From NCBI GenBank assembly GCA_025667525.1, contig CM046875.1, forward strand, positions 206,766,271 through 206,830,270: a DNA stretch of 64,000 nucleotides, given 5' to 3'. A model generated the notes under the pieces. It was not told the origin of the DNA and did no database searches. It saw only the letters and a list, made by a program, of their open reading frames with translations. Positions within the stretch are counted from its first letter, which is position 1. Every line of letters starts with the position of its first letter. Positions 1 through 9,064 of the stretch are shown here, piece by piece. Source of the DNA: Glebionis coronaria (taxonomy: Eukaryota > Streptophyta > Magnoliopsida > Asterales > Asteraceae). Made by a program: the position numbers and the translations under genes.

Positions 1-83
1 AGTGTCAGGAATCCCATCCGTTGGATAGGCGTAGTGGCCTACACGTGTCAAACATCCACGTTACCTCGGAAACTGAGGCAACC

Positions 84-92
84 CTATATAAG
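84..92 (+). promoter_or_regulatory. TATA box upstream of the antisense gene
   Basis: CTATATAAG lies about 150 bases before the first ATG of the plus-strand gene at 245. It is followed at 99-119 by a GTGTGTGT/ACACACA inverted repeat. The spacing suits a plant core promoter with a 5' leader of roughly 120 bases. No transcript evidence is available, and it could instead belong to the edge of an LTR. Confidence 0.45.
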
Positions 93-1569
93 AGTTGGTG
101 TGTGTGTTTGTTACACACAAAATTCATACTTTCTTCCGCCATTGTCATTTCCAAGCTTCAACCTCCAAAACTTTGCGTTCCATTCCACGGATTTCCTCCG
201 CCGCAGGTTAGATCATCACGCCTTTTAAAACCCTTTTATAAAACATGGTAAAGGACAATCCACTTATCACGGATGTCCTTAACGTGACGTCGGCGGAAAA
301 ATACATAGACTTTCTGTCGAAGTATTACATTCCCGAAAGCGTACACCCCACCTATCCAGGTGAAAGTGAGGCAACTATGGATGCACCGACGAGGAAAATA
401 GGCGTGTACACGCGCCTATTTGACTCGGCCAACTATCGTATCCCCCTGTCCAAATTCTTGGTAGATCTGCTATTGTATTATGACTTCCACATAACCCAAC
501 TTCACTGCATAGGGGCGTGTAAAATCAACCAGTTTGAAATTACATGCCATACATGTGGAGTGACTCCGACCGTGAACCTATTTAGAGCTTTTTACGCCCC
601 CTAACTAGTAAATGGGTGGCTATCGTTTAAAAAATGATCCGGGAACGCCCCCCATGACGTATAGGAAGCCTTTAGACTCCCTTAAGAACTGGTACGACCA
701 TTACTTCTTTGTTGATGAGAAGGTATTCCCTACTCCTTTCGTCCTTAAAACTAGGGTACCCAAAGATTTTCCGCCCAAATCCAAAGACTATAGCAGCAGA
801 GACCTGAAAATATTAGATACCCACCGCACGGAATTCCATAAGGGGTTGCCGTAACATTTCTTGTGCTTAGTAGGATTAAGTCGCCGTTATTATGGGAGGG
901 ATGACTTATATCCGTGCTTCCTGACGGAACATGGAGAGGGTAGGTTTACTTATACCTTTAAATGTGAAATGTCATTTGTATTCAGGACATTACTGACCCG
1001 TGCAATTTGTAAATATACGCAGAGATGAACCTACACGGACTAATACGTCAGGGCGACCCCATGAGAGTGCCTGAAGGATTCCGCCCTCTGAAGGAGAATG
1101 AACTCCCCCTCCTTGATGCGACCGTAGACCGGACCATCCCACTTGAAGAAACCTCCGAGCAAAGATCGGATGAAGAGGAGCCCATCATTGAAAAATCCCC
1201 TATGGATTTCCTGAATGAAGATGGTGGAGAGTTGATGTTGGAAGGTGGCGTGCCGCACCAGGGAGATGCAGAAGGAGAAAATTCCCTCAACCTTGAGAAC
1301 GAAGACATCACTCAAGCTTCCGAGTCCGCCCCGCCCACATCTAGAAAGAGAAAGACCACCAGGAGGGTGGCAAAGACGATAGGGGATGAGGCTGGGGCCT
1401 CGAATGCTCCCCCAAAGAAGCTGAGGAAGGACCATCCGTAGTACCAGGAGGGAAGTGGTACTGCGACTGCCCAGGCCGACCCTACCCAGCACATGGAAGA
1501 GCAAGTCTGGCGAGCTACCCCTGTGAGTGTTGTAGCTCCTACCGCCCCAAAACCTGCAATTGGTACCAC

Positions 1570-1652
1570 GTAAGTACCCTTCGTATGTCAGTCGCATCAT
1601 TTTGCTTGCGAAATATATAATGCCTAAACAAAATTTACAATGTCAATAACAG
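1570..1652 (+). other. intron 1 of the antisense gene
   Basis: The donor GTAAGT at 1570 and acceptor AACAG ending at 1652 bound an 83-base AT-rich insert within GC-richer coding sequence. The exon upstream ends in a partial codon. The downstream reading frame needs at least one further indel to reach the later coding block, so the frame check is weaker here than for intron 2. Confidence 0.62.
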
Positions 1653-2186
1653 GGCGGATCCGTCGCCCGCACCATCAAAAGAGGAAGAAGTGGAGAGGAA
1701 TCCATCCCCGCACCATCAAACAGACCCCCATCCCCTGCTGCGACACACGCCAAGGAGCCACTCCCCGAAGGGCCAGAAAATAGACTGCGCCTAGCATGGA
1801 ATCTCTCAAGTCTAACAAGGTTGGAGGCGGAATCTGAGTGTTCAGAATTCATCGAGCACATTACCCCTCCAGCCCTTGCACAAGACTTAGATGAGCTGGA
1901 TCATGAATCCCTTCTGGAGCAGTTTGACGTGTCGTCCGCGCATCAAGTGACGGTGGGTGCCGCTCTAAGACGCCGTCTGATGAAGGCCCTGGCGAATGTG
2001 AAGCGGGCAGATAAAAAGATAGCTCACTAGGAGGCAATGGTCGTGAAGAATGAGAAGACCAACGTGTCTGTGCAAGCGGCGCTGGTGACAGCCGAGGCTA
2101 CAGTGAAAGAGCAAGCTCATCACGCAGACAGCCGAGAAAAACGCCTCGCCGAGCTCGAGTCCCTTGTGGCCGCATCGAACGAGAAC

Positions 2187-2287
2187 GTATGCTTTCGAAA
2201 ATTTTACACATACTCTTTCCTTGATTTTTTATTTGACCCAAGAAAAAGAACAAATACCCTTATGATAACTCAAAGTTCCCTATGCAG
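2187..2287 (+). other. intron 2 of the antisense gene
   Basis: A 101-base AT-rich insert starts GTATGC and ends in a pyrimidine-rich tract plus CTATGCAG. The upstream frame (start 2037) ends exactly on a codon at 2186 (…SNEN). The downstream frame begins on a codon at 2288 (VSAAEA…). The length is not a multiple of three, so removing it joins two otherwise different frames, and coiled-coil-like composition continues across. This is strong sequence evidence for a real spliceosomal intron. Confidence 0.82.
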
Positions 2288-2995
2288 GTGTCCGCGGCCG
2301 AAGCTTCTACCAAGGCCGTAACCGTACAAGCCTTCAACATCGCCCAAGAGCGTAAGGCGCTGAAGGATGAGCTAACACAAGTGCGGGCCCAGTTGGAAGA
2401 GCAAACTGCAACGGCGGATGAGGAACTGAGCAAGATGGCCACAAGTTTTGCTGAAAGACTGTGTCCTCCCCTGCTATCCGCCATAGCTGGACGCCGGTGG
2501 ATGATTGGACAAGGAATGCGCCTTGCCGTAAGCAAGGCCATAGAAGCACCGCACCTGCTGCAAGCCTTCGTCGGGGTCGTGTCGGATGGAATCGACCATG
2601 GTAGGCATGAGGGTTTGGTCAAGGCTGCGGAATGGATAGGTAAGAACGAAGACATCATGCAACATCCATACCATAATCCCTCAGTTGCGGACAATATGAC
2701 CGCGTCGATGAATGCACTGGCAGAAATCCAGCACCCTCTTCTTGATGAACTCGAGGCGCTTAAGGATGCTCCAAACGAGGCGGTAATGTCCAAGCTTACT
2801 GCGGATCCCATCCCTTTGACCCTGCCTACTTATGACTCCGTATCGAAAGCGATGAAAGGTGAAAAGCTGCTTGCGGAGGCATTGGATGCGACTGTGGTCA
2901 AGGCACAGGATGGAAAGGACGCTCGCGGGGAGGCCCTCCGTGCTCTGATCGAAGAAGGAAAGAGAGACATAGGGGAATTCCTACCTCCCTTGTAA

Positions 2996-3708
2996 TTTAT
3001 CTTGTAAACATTTGTAACTTTTATTCGTCCGTGCATGTACACGGCTAAGACTGATATGGTAGATAAATGTCTTTTGTTTGTAGGTCCGTGATAACCACGG
3101 CCATTTTGTTATTTATTTGGAAACTTGTGTATTTTTATTTTGTTAAATATCGTATACCGATACTGCATGACATGTCACGTCTTACACAAAAGGGAAAATA
3201 CATGCAAGTCTATAATTCACTAGACATGCGACGTGCGTCTTTACTATGCCAAGCACTACGTGAGTACGACATATGGAACTTACCACAACGTCTTGTGAGT
3301 AAGGTGTCTAGTAAGGATACATGATCCGCGCCACTGGGGTTGCATCCCTCTTACGCGGCAAGTTGAATTAGTAGGTTCACTTAATCCTCTTACCCCGCCT
3401 GGAGGCGTATAGTACATGTACGGTGTTTGAATGAATGCATATGAATGAAACATGGCATATTATAATAATAATTAAAATTCACATGACTAACAAAATCCTA
3501 AGAAATAATTTGCACAAAACAAGCCGTGGAGCTAGCTAGGCACCACGACATTTTATTAGAACGTTTACATTTTTTGTTTGAACAAGAATGATAAGTCCTA
3601 AAAAACAAAAAATGAACCTAGAAAAAACATAAGAAGCAAAACAGATAGAGTACATGGATCTTCATTAAAGCCACATATAGCAAAGTACCCATGCGGAAGC
3701 CGTAGCTT
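2996..3708. other. spacer between the antisense gene and integrase
   Basis: AT-rich sequence separates the convergent ends of the antisense gene and gag-pol. It probably holds both genes' 3' ends. An 85-codon plus-strand frame at 3067-3324 has no recognisable similarity and is treated as chance. No LTR edge or polypurine tract could be fixed here. Confidence 0.5.
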
Positions 3709-5163
3709 TCAAATATAGCACCTTTTGAGATTGGAGATGTTCCATGTGCGTTCCAGATCGCGGCCATCCATGTCACGTAACTTGTACGCGCCTCGTCCTA
3801 AGGCTTCCGTGACCTCATACGGCCCTTCCCACTTAGGGCCCAGCTTTCCTGTATTCTCCGCTCGACTTGCTTCATTAGCACGATAGACATAATCTCCCGG
3901 TCGAAAAGAAACACCTTTAACCTTGGCGTCATAATAAGCCTTCATTTTAGCCTTGGACTTAGCCTCATTGATGGCTGCTATCTCCCTTTTTTATTCCAAC
4001 AAATCCAGGTTGATTCGCAGTTGCTCGTCGTTCGTGACGACATTAACCTCCGTCGTGCGGATGGTAGGCATTCCGATTTCTGCTGGTATAACAGCTTCAG
4101 TGCCGTAGGCCAATGCAAATGGAGTGTCTCCGTTGGCTGTTTTGATCATAGTCCTATGCGCCAATAGAACATGTGGTAGCTCATCCACCCATTTGGCACT
4201 TCGTTCATCCAGACGTGCCTTGATGCCGTTTCCTAAGCTTCTATTTGCTCGTTCCACAAGGCCATTTTTCTGCGGATGCTTAACACACGCGAAGCGCCGT
4301 TTGATATTCAATGATGCGCACCAGTCCTTGAATGGGTTATCCGCGAACTGTTTACCGTTGTCCGAGATGATTTACCCTGGTAGACCAAAACGGCACACAA
4401 TATGCTCCCACACAAACTTTTTAACTTGTTTGCCTGTAATGGATTTGACTGCCTTGGCCTCTATCCATCGTGTGAAGTAGTCCATCGTGACAATCAAGAA
4501 CTTAACTCCCCCCGCAGCTATAGGAAATGGTTCTGCGATATCGATTCCCCACTTATAGAATGGCCATGGGGATGTGATAGGTGTAAGCTCCTGCTGCGGA
4601 TGTCGCGGCACCGGTCTATGCACTTGGCAATCACTACACTTGCGAATCATGTCGCCTGCGTCCCTGTGCATGGTAGGCCAATAATATCCTGTCCGTAAGG
4701 CTCGAGCTACCACGGATCGTGGACCTGCGTGCATGCCGCATAACCCTTCATGTATTTCACTAATTACATAAGTAGCCTGACGTGGTCTAACACACCGTAA
4801 CCACGGCTGCAAGAAAGAGCGCTTATAAAGGATACCTTCTCGAAGTTCGAACTGCTGCGACTTCCTTCTGATGCGCCGCGCCGCTTTTTCATCGGCTGGA
4901 AGGGTTTCAGTAGTCAAATAGTTGACGATCGGGGTCATCCATGTAGGTCCATCCTCCTCAACTATAGTAGCGACCTCCCCTTCTGTTATAGACTTTTCCT
5001 TGAGTATTTCCACCAAGACTTGCTTGGACAAGTGGGCGAAGCTTGTTGATGCGATCTTGCTAAGAGCGTCCGCCTTCTTGTTCTCACCTCTTGGCACCTG
5101 CTTGATGGAAAACTTGCTGAAAGCCGCGATGAGTGACTTGACTTTCTCCAAGTATCGGACCAT
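3709..5163 (-). pseudogene. Tat integrase, with the end of RNase H
   Basis: Read on the minus strand, the region starts with the tail of the second RNase H (KKADALSK, last catalytic Asp). The integrase zinc finger follows with all ligands present: HEGLCGMHAG and CSDCQ. The catalytic core shows Asp in TMDYFTRW, Asp in ISDNGKQF and Glu in QKNGLVERANRSL, so the DDE triad is retained. The C-terminal part (3709-3945) has the GPYEV…GAYKLRD pattern typical of Gypsy integrases and no chromodomain. In-frame stops near 4369, 3988 and just upstream of 5163 split the frame into three open segments (3709-3945, 3991-4311, 4372-5163). The product would insert element cDNA into the chromosome in the nucleus. 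It cannot be made intact from this copy. Confidence 0.88.
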
Positions 5164-5172
5164 GTTGTCCTC

Positions 5173-5694
5173 CTAAGCCACATATCCACCTAGAATGTGG
5201 TTCGCGACAAGCCGTGAGTCCACGTAGGCCTCAAGGTTGCGGACTCCCATTCTAGCGGCGATTTTTAAACCCGCAATTAATGCTTCATATTCCGCTTCGT
5301 TGTTGGTGGCTGTGAACTCAAAACGGAGGGCGTACATAAACTCCATTCCTTCCGGATTTGTGAGGATGAGACCAGCTCCTGACCCATCCGTACACGAAGA
5401 TCCGTCCGTAAATAACACCCATGGTTCTGTTGGAGTCTCGTCTTGTTTAACGATTGGTCCTTCCTCATCTGGCTTCTCTAACAAGAAATCTGCCAAGATC
5501 CGGCCTTTAACAACTGTCCTTGGCCTATAAGACACATTATGCTCCCCCAATAGAATGCTCCATTTTTGTAGCCTTCCTGCCACATCCGGTCTAGAGATGA
5601 CTTGCTTTATTGGTTGGTCCGTAATGACTACAATTGGGTGTGCCTGAAAGTATCGGCGCAACCGCTTTGTAGCAAACACTAGTGCCAAAACCAA
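5173..5694 (-). pseudogene. Tat tandem RNase H domains (degenerate plus acquired)
   Basis: The first part continues the classical Ty3 RNase H after RT (LALVFATKRLRRYF, then ADFLLE). It lacks a convincing catalytic set. A second, independent RNase H follows, with TDGSSCTDGSGAGLIL, then FTATNNEAEYEALIAGLK and YVDSRLVANHI, supplying Asp, Glu and Asp; the last Asp lies in the next open segment (KKADALSK). This archaeal-type second RNase H is the diagnostic acquisition of Tat/Ogre elements, where the original RNase H decays to a linker. Stops at both ends (5695-5697 and near 5170) interrupt the polyprotein. Confidence 0.87.
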
Positions 5695-5697
5695 TTT

Positions 5698-6681
5698 TTA
5701 CATAGAGGAGTAATTCAACTCCGGCCGTTGTAATGTTCTACTTATGAAGTAGACTGGAGTTTGTACCGTATCCCTATCCGTCATGAGTACCGCACTTATT
5801 GCTCCATGTGTGGCTGAGAGATACATAATGAGTTCCTCCTTTGGCCGGGGAGCCACTAGCATAGGGAGAGATGCAAGGTGCTGCTTGAGTTGGCCAAAGG
5901 CTTCCTCGGCTTCCTTTGTCCACCGGAAGTCTCCCTTCTTAATGCACTTGTTGAGTGTCTTAAATAGGGGTAATGACTTCTCTACGGACTTTGATAGGAA
6001 CCTATTTAGCCCGGCCAGCTTCCCATTTAAGGATTGCACCTCCTTCCGTGTCTGAGGGGATGGCAGCTGTATTACTACGTCCGTTTTTTCTGGACAAGGT
6101 TTGATGCCATTTGGATCAATCATATATCCAAGGAACATTCCCTCCGTTGCCCCAAACGTGCATTTCTTTGGATTTAGCTTCATATTAATCCTCCTCAGAG
6201 TGTCGAATGTCTCTTGGACATCCCGGAGAAGTGTATCCTCTGTATGACTTTTTATGACTAAGTCATCCACATAGACTTCCAGGTTGCGGCCTATCTGTGA
6301 TTCAAAGGCTTTGTCCACAAGCCGCTGGTATGTAGCACCGGCGTTCTTCAGTCCAAACGGCATTTTTGTATAACAATATACGCCTTGACTAGTATGGAAC
6401 GCCGTCTTTTCTACGTCCTCCTCCGCCATCTGGATCTCGTGGTATCCTTTATATGCGTCTAGGAAGCACTTAAAGGGATATCCACATAGGGATTCCACCT
6501 TCCAGTCAATCTCTGGTAACGGGTAACAATCCTGTGGACAGGCTTTGTTCAGATCCGTGAAATCCACACACATGCGCCAACTTTCGTCATGTTTTTTGAC
6601 CATGACCGGATTGGATAACCACTCGTGGTAGTACACCTCGCGCATGATACCTGCGTCCACTAGTTTCCGTACTTCCTCCAA
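5698..6681 (-). pseudogene. Tat reverse transcriptase
   Basis: A 327-codon open segment covers the whole Ty3/Gypsy RT domain. Visible motifs are MREVYYHEWLSNPV at the start, WRMCVDFTDLNKACP, FLDAYKGYHEI, MPFGLKNAGATYQRLVD, and the YVDD active site within LEVYVDDLVIKS. A connection region follows with LGYMI and the start of RNase H. It would copy element RNA into cDNA in the capsid. The frame continues upstream (to about 6740) without an ATG because RT is normally cleaved from a polyprotein. It ends at a stop (5695-5697) inside the RNase H junction. Confidence 0.93.
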
Positions 6682-6750
6682 TATAACTTGGCTGCGCTCA
6701 GGCGCCTGGCCGCGCTTCTTTTGCTTGACGGGTTGGTACCCCTGGCGGAT

Positions 6751-7340
6751 TTAGAGCTTGTGTTCTGCTATCGCGCGTGGTACGCCTGTCATATGCTTTG
6801 GCTCCCATGCGAATATATCCAGATTTGCACTTAAAAGAGAGCACATGGCCCTTTTGCCGCTATCCGAGAGCGCCCACCCTATGGATACCTCCTGTTCCGG
6901 ATAGTCAGGATGGATTGCCACCCTCCAATTGGGAGGTGGTGACCCATCCTTGGGTGGAACAGGTGGAGCCGGTGTTGTCACGGTATGACACTCGAATGCT
7001 GGTACGATTGTGTTGTAAATGGTGACGATTCCTCCCTCAACAGGGAACTTGATCATTCCGTGTGCCGTGGAAGGTACCGCCCGTATAGCCAGAATACCTG
7101 GTCTGCCTATGATCCCATTGTACGGAGAATGTGAGCGTATCACCATGAAGTTCATCCACATAGTAGTGGAGTGATCCTCATTCCCAATGGTTACAAGCAG
7201 ACGCAGCTGCCCTATCGGCCAGATGGTCTCTCCACTAAAGCCAGTGAGTGGCGCCGTGGCCGGTACTAATTGGCTTCTTATTTCTGGCCGTAACTGCACA
7301 AAACAATGTTCGTACAGTACTTCTGCTGATGACCCTCAAT
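6751..7340 (-). pseudogene. Tat aspartic protease and protease-RT linker
   Basis: The open segment 6751-7299 follows the catalytic motif. It contains the second protease strand region (YNGIIGRPGIL) and a linker ending IFAWEPKHMTGVP, the motif usual just before Gypsy RT. The catalytic Asp is at the end of the preceding frame (RRMYVD, about 7336-7341). It is followed directly by a TGA stop and then GSS, so the stop sits inside the active-site motif (Asp-stop-Gly-Ser-Ser). Protease would cleave the polyprotein during particle maturation; this copy cannot. Confidence 0.82.
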
Positions 7341-8654
7341 CCACATACATGCGACGAACATTGTGTGTTCCAATGCTTATCTCAATAGTGAGAGGCGCAT
7401 CAATCACATTGCTTGCTGTGATGGGAGGGAATGAGATTTCCCTGCCGCGTGAAAATTTTTGGCCAATTTTCTGCCTCGTGCGGCGTTGTCTGGATTGGAT
7501 CATGTATATGGTTGAAGGTTTGTCCTTTTGGGGATCCTTCTTGTCATACTTCTTGTTGTCTTTTCCATCCTTCCAATCCTTAACCAAATGCTTGAGTTTA
7601 CCTGATTTGATCAGTGACTCAATGTGCTTCTTGAGCTGGATACACTCCTCCGTGCCATGGCCCTTGTCATTATGGAACTCGCAGAAGCGATTGCCTTGCC
7701 GACGGTCCGGCGAAGTTTTCATTGGGGGAGGCCTCGGAAAATTTGCCCCTTCCGTCAGCAAGATCTCCCGGTAGGACATCTTTAGGGGGGTAAACTTATC
7801 GTCCGGCCGTCCTCCTTTGTTTTGGCTCTTATAGTCTGAGCCCCTACTATTATTCTGATTGCTTTGACCGCCCGATTGCCTCCTGGACTTGTCATTCGAT
7901 TGGTAGACATTTCCTTTTGAAGGGTAAGCTGCGGCAACCGCCGTTTCTCCTTGTATGAAGTTTCTGACCCTTTCCATGAGATCATCATATCTCACCGGAC
8001 GCTTGTCGTTGAGACGCCTGATTAACTCCCTGTCTGTTATGGAGTGCATGTAGTCAGATATTTTCAGGAGTTACGGCATTGTCTTTGTGTGTGTGCACTC
8101 GTCGTTGAAGCGTTCAGTGAAGGCTTCTGTAGACTCCCCCAGCCGTTGCTTGACAGTTACCAATGAGACCGGATCCCTATTATACTTCTTCCGCTGAGTA
8201 TAATTATTCTTGAACGCATTGCGTAGTTCCGTGAAGCTATCAATGCTTCGTGGAGGGAGTCCCTCAAACCAGTCACGGGCATTGCCGATCAAGGTTGAAT
8301 TGAACATTTGGCACCATTAATCATGGGCCATCGCTCAATTTTAGCCTGTGTATCAAATATTTTGAGGTGATCATCCGGATCACCAGTTCCATCATAGGTC
8401 TTGACACACGCCGGCATGCGACGTTTTGTGTCCTCGGAGTAGTTCCGTATACGGAGAGTAAAAGGATCTTCCCTGGGATCCGCCCATGGACGGGTGAGCC
8501 TAGGGTCTTCCCACGGGTCACACCACGGGCGGGAAAGATCCTCCACTTCCGCCTCCCGATAATAGGGGCCACCATAATATTCATCATCGTTTGGTGGTGG
8601 TGGAGGGGTACGCCTAGGCAGGCGACGCTTGACCCGGCTGGGGACTATACGTCA
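7336..8654 (-). pseudogene. Tat gag (capsid and nucleocapsid), N-terminus missing
   Basis: The capsid part covers about 8071-8546 in two frames: KTYDGTGDPDDHLKIF, then FNSTLIGNARDWFEGLPP and a run ending FNDECT. The nucleocapsid part (7336-8049) starts MHSITDRELIRRLND. It carries a CCHC-like knuckle, CEFHNDKGHGTEEC, amid basic, asparagine-rich sequence. A stop near 8070 and a frame change at 8289-8307 break it. The arginine/proline-rich N-terminal portion runs out near 8650, where the sequence switches to an Athila LTR, so the true gag start, leader and 5' LTR are absent. Confidence 0.85.
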
Positions 8655-9051
8655 TCAACATTTCTTCCATATTGAGGGACTAAACTTGCCAAATCTTCAA
8701 AGTTGAGGGACCATTTTGTAATTTTCACAAACTTAACGGACCAAACTTTTAATTATGAATATACAAGGGTATTAAGTGTCATTTCTTCATTGATGAGGGA
8801 TCATTCTTGTACATCTTCAAGTCTTCAAGGGTTTTTCTTTGAGAAATCCATAACTAGGGCCCGGTTCATTATGCGACTTCGTTTCTCGTGTTCGTTTTTC
8901 CTTGTTTCTTGTGATCTTTTGTCTTTTTCACGATTCCATACTAAAATACACAAGTAAACAAACATAAGCATATATATGGTATTTTGATGACATTTTATGC
9001 ATTTAAAGCCCGAAAAGAATGATGAGATCATGTATAAATGTCATCTCATCA
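8655..9051 (-). repeat. truncated 3' LTR of the large Athila element
   Basis: The sequence matches the outer end of the 5' LTR (about 42425-42833) almost base for base and ends at the same TCATCA boundary (TGATGA on the minus strand). A polypurine tract abuts it at 9052. Only the first ~397 of about 3,640 LTR bases remain. The rest is replaced at 8655 by the Tat gag, so the LTR was lost by deletion or recombination. Confidence 0.85.
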
Positions 9052-9064
9052 CTCCCCATACTAA
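9052..9064 (-). other. polypurine tract of the large Athila element
   Basis: On the minus strand AGTATGGGGAG immediately precedes the LTR start TGATGAGATG. This is the expected place and composition for the plus-strand DNA primer. It fixes the internal/LTR border. Confidence 0.8.

Larger units (their letters stand above)
245..2995 (+). pseudogene. antisense gene of the Tat element ('putative gypsy-type transposon' domain protein), decayed
   Basis: This gene runs opposite to gag-pol. Its first exon, 245-604, encodes about 119 residues resembling the plant 'transposase (putative), gypsy type' domain, including the segment around FEITCHTCGVTPTVNLF. The similarity continues at 612-854 and after 855 in shifted frames. 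Next comes a charged, low-complexity stretch (1025-1441) with a basic PPKKLRKD-like motif that could be a nuclear signal. The C-terminal half (1821-2186 and 2288-2992) is an alanine/glutamate-rich probable coiled coil ending in a conserved block around SAIAGRRWMIGQG. Two GT-AG introns are visible. Decay shows as stops at 602-604, 852-854 and 1439-1441, a stop at 2028-2030, and frame changes near 610, 1020 and 1700-1820. Function is unknown. Similar ORFs are carried antisense by Grande and Retand-like elements. Confidence 0.72.
1..8654 (-). mobile_element. Ty3/Gypsy Tat-lineage retrotransposon, partial
   Basis: Domains run right to left on the minus strand: gag, protease, reverse transcriptase, degenerate RNase H, a second RNase H, and integrase. 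A plus-strand gene lies beyond integrase. Two RNase H domains and an extra ORF between integrase and the 3' LTR are hallmarks of the Tat clade (Tat, Grande, Retand, Ogre). No LTR is recognised: the 3' LTR would lie left of base 1 or at the extreme left edge, and the 5' LTR, primer site and gag start are missing because the element stops abruptly near 8654 against an Athila LTR fragment. All reading frames carry stops, so the copy is dead. Lineage is inferred from domain order; subfamily not determined. Confidence 0.82.

Noticed and set aside
245..2995. Antisense gene as a host transposase or host nuclear gene
   Set aside because: The 'transposase' label is only a family name; no catalytic DDE motif is visible and its position matches Tat-borne antisense ORFs.
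3067..3324. 85-codon plus-strand ORF with a hydrophobic N-terminus
   Set aside because: It follows the end of the antisense gene, has no recognisable similarity, and its composition matches the AT-rich spacer.
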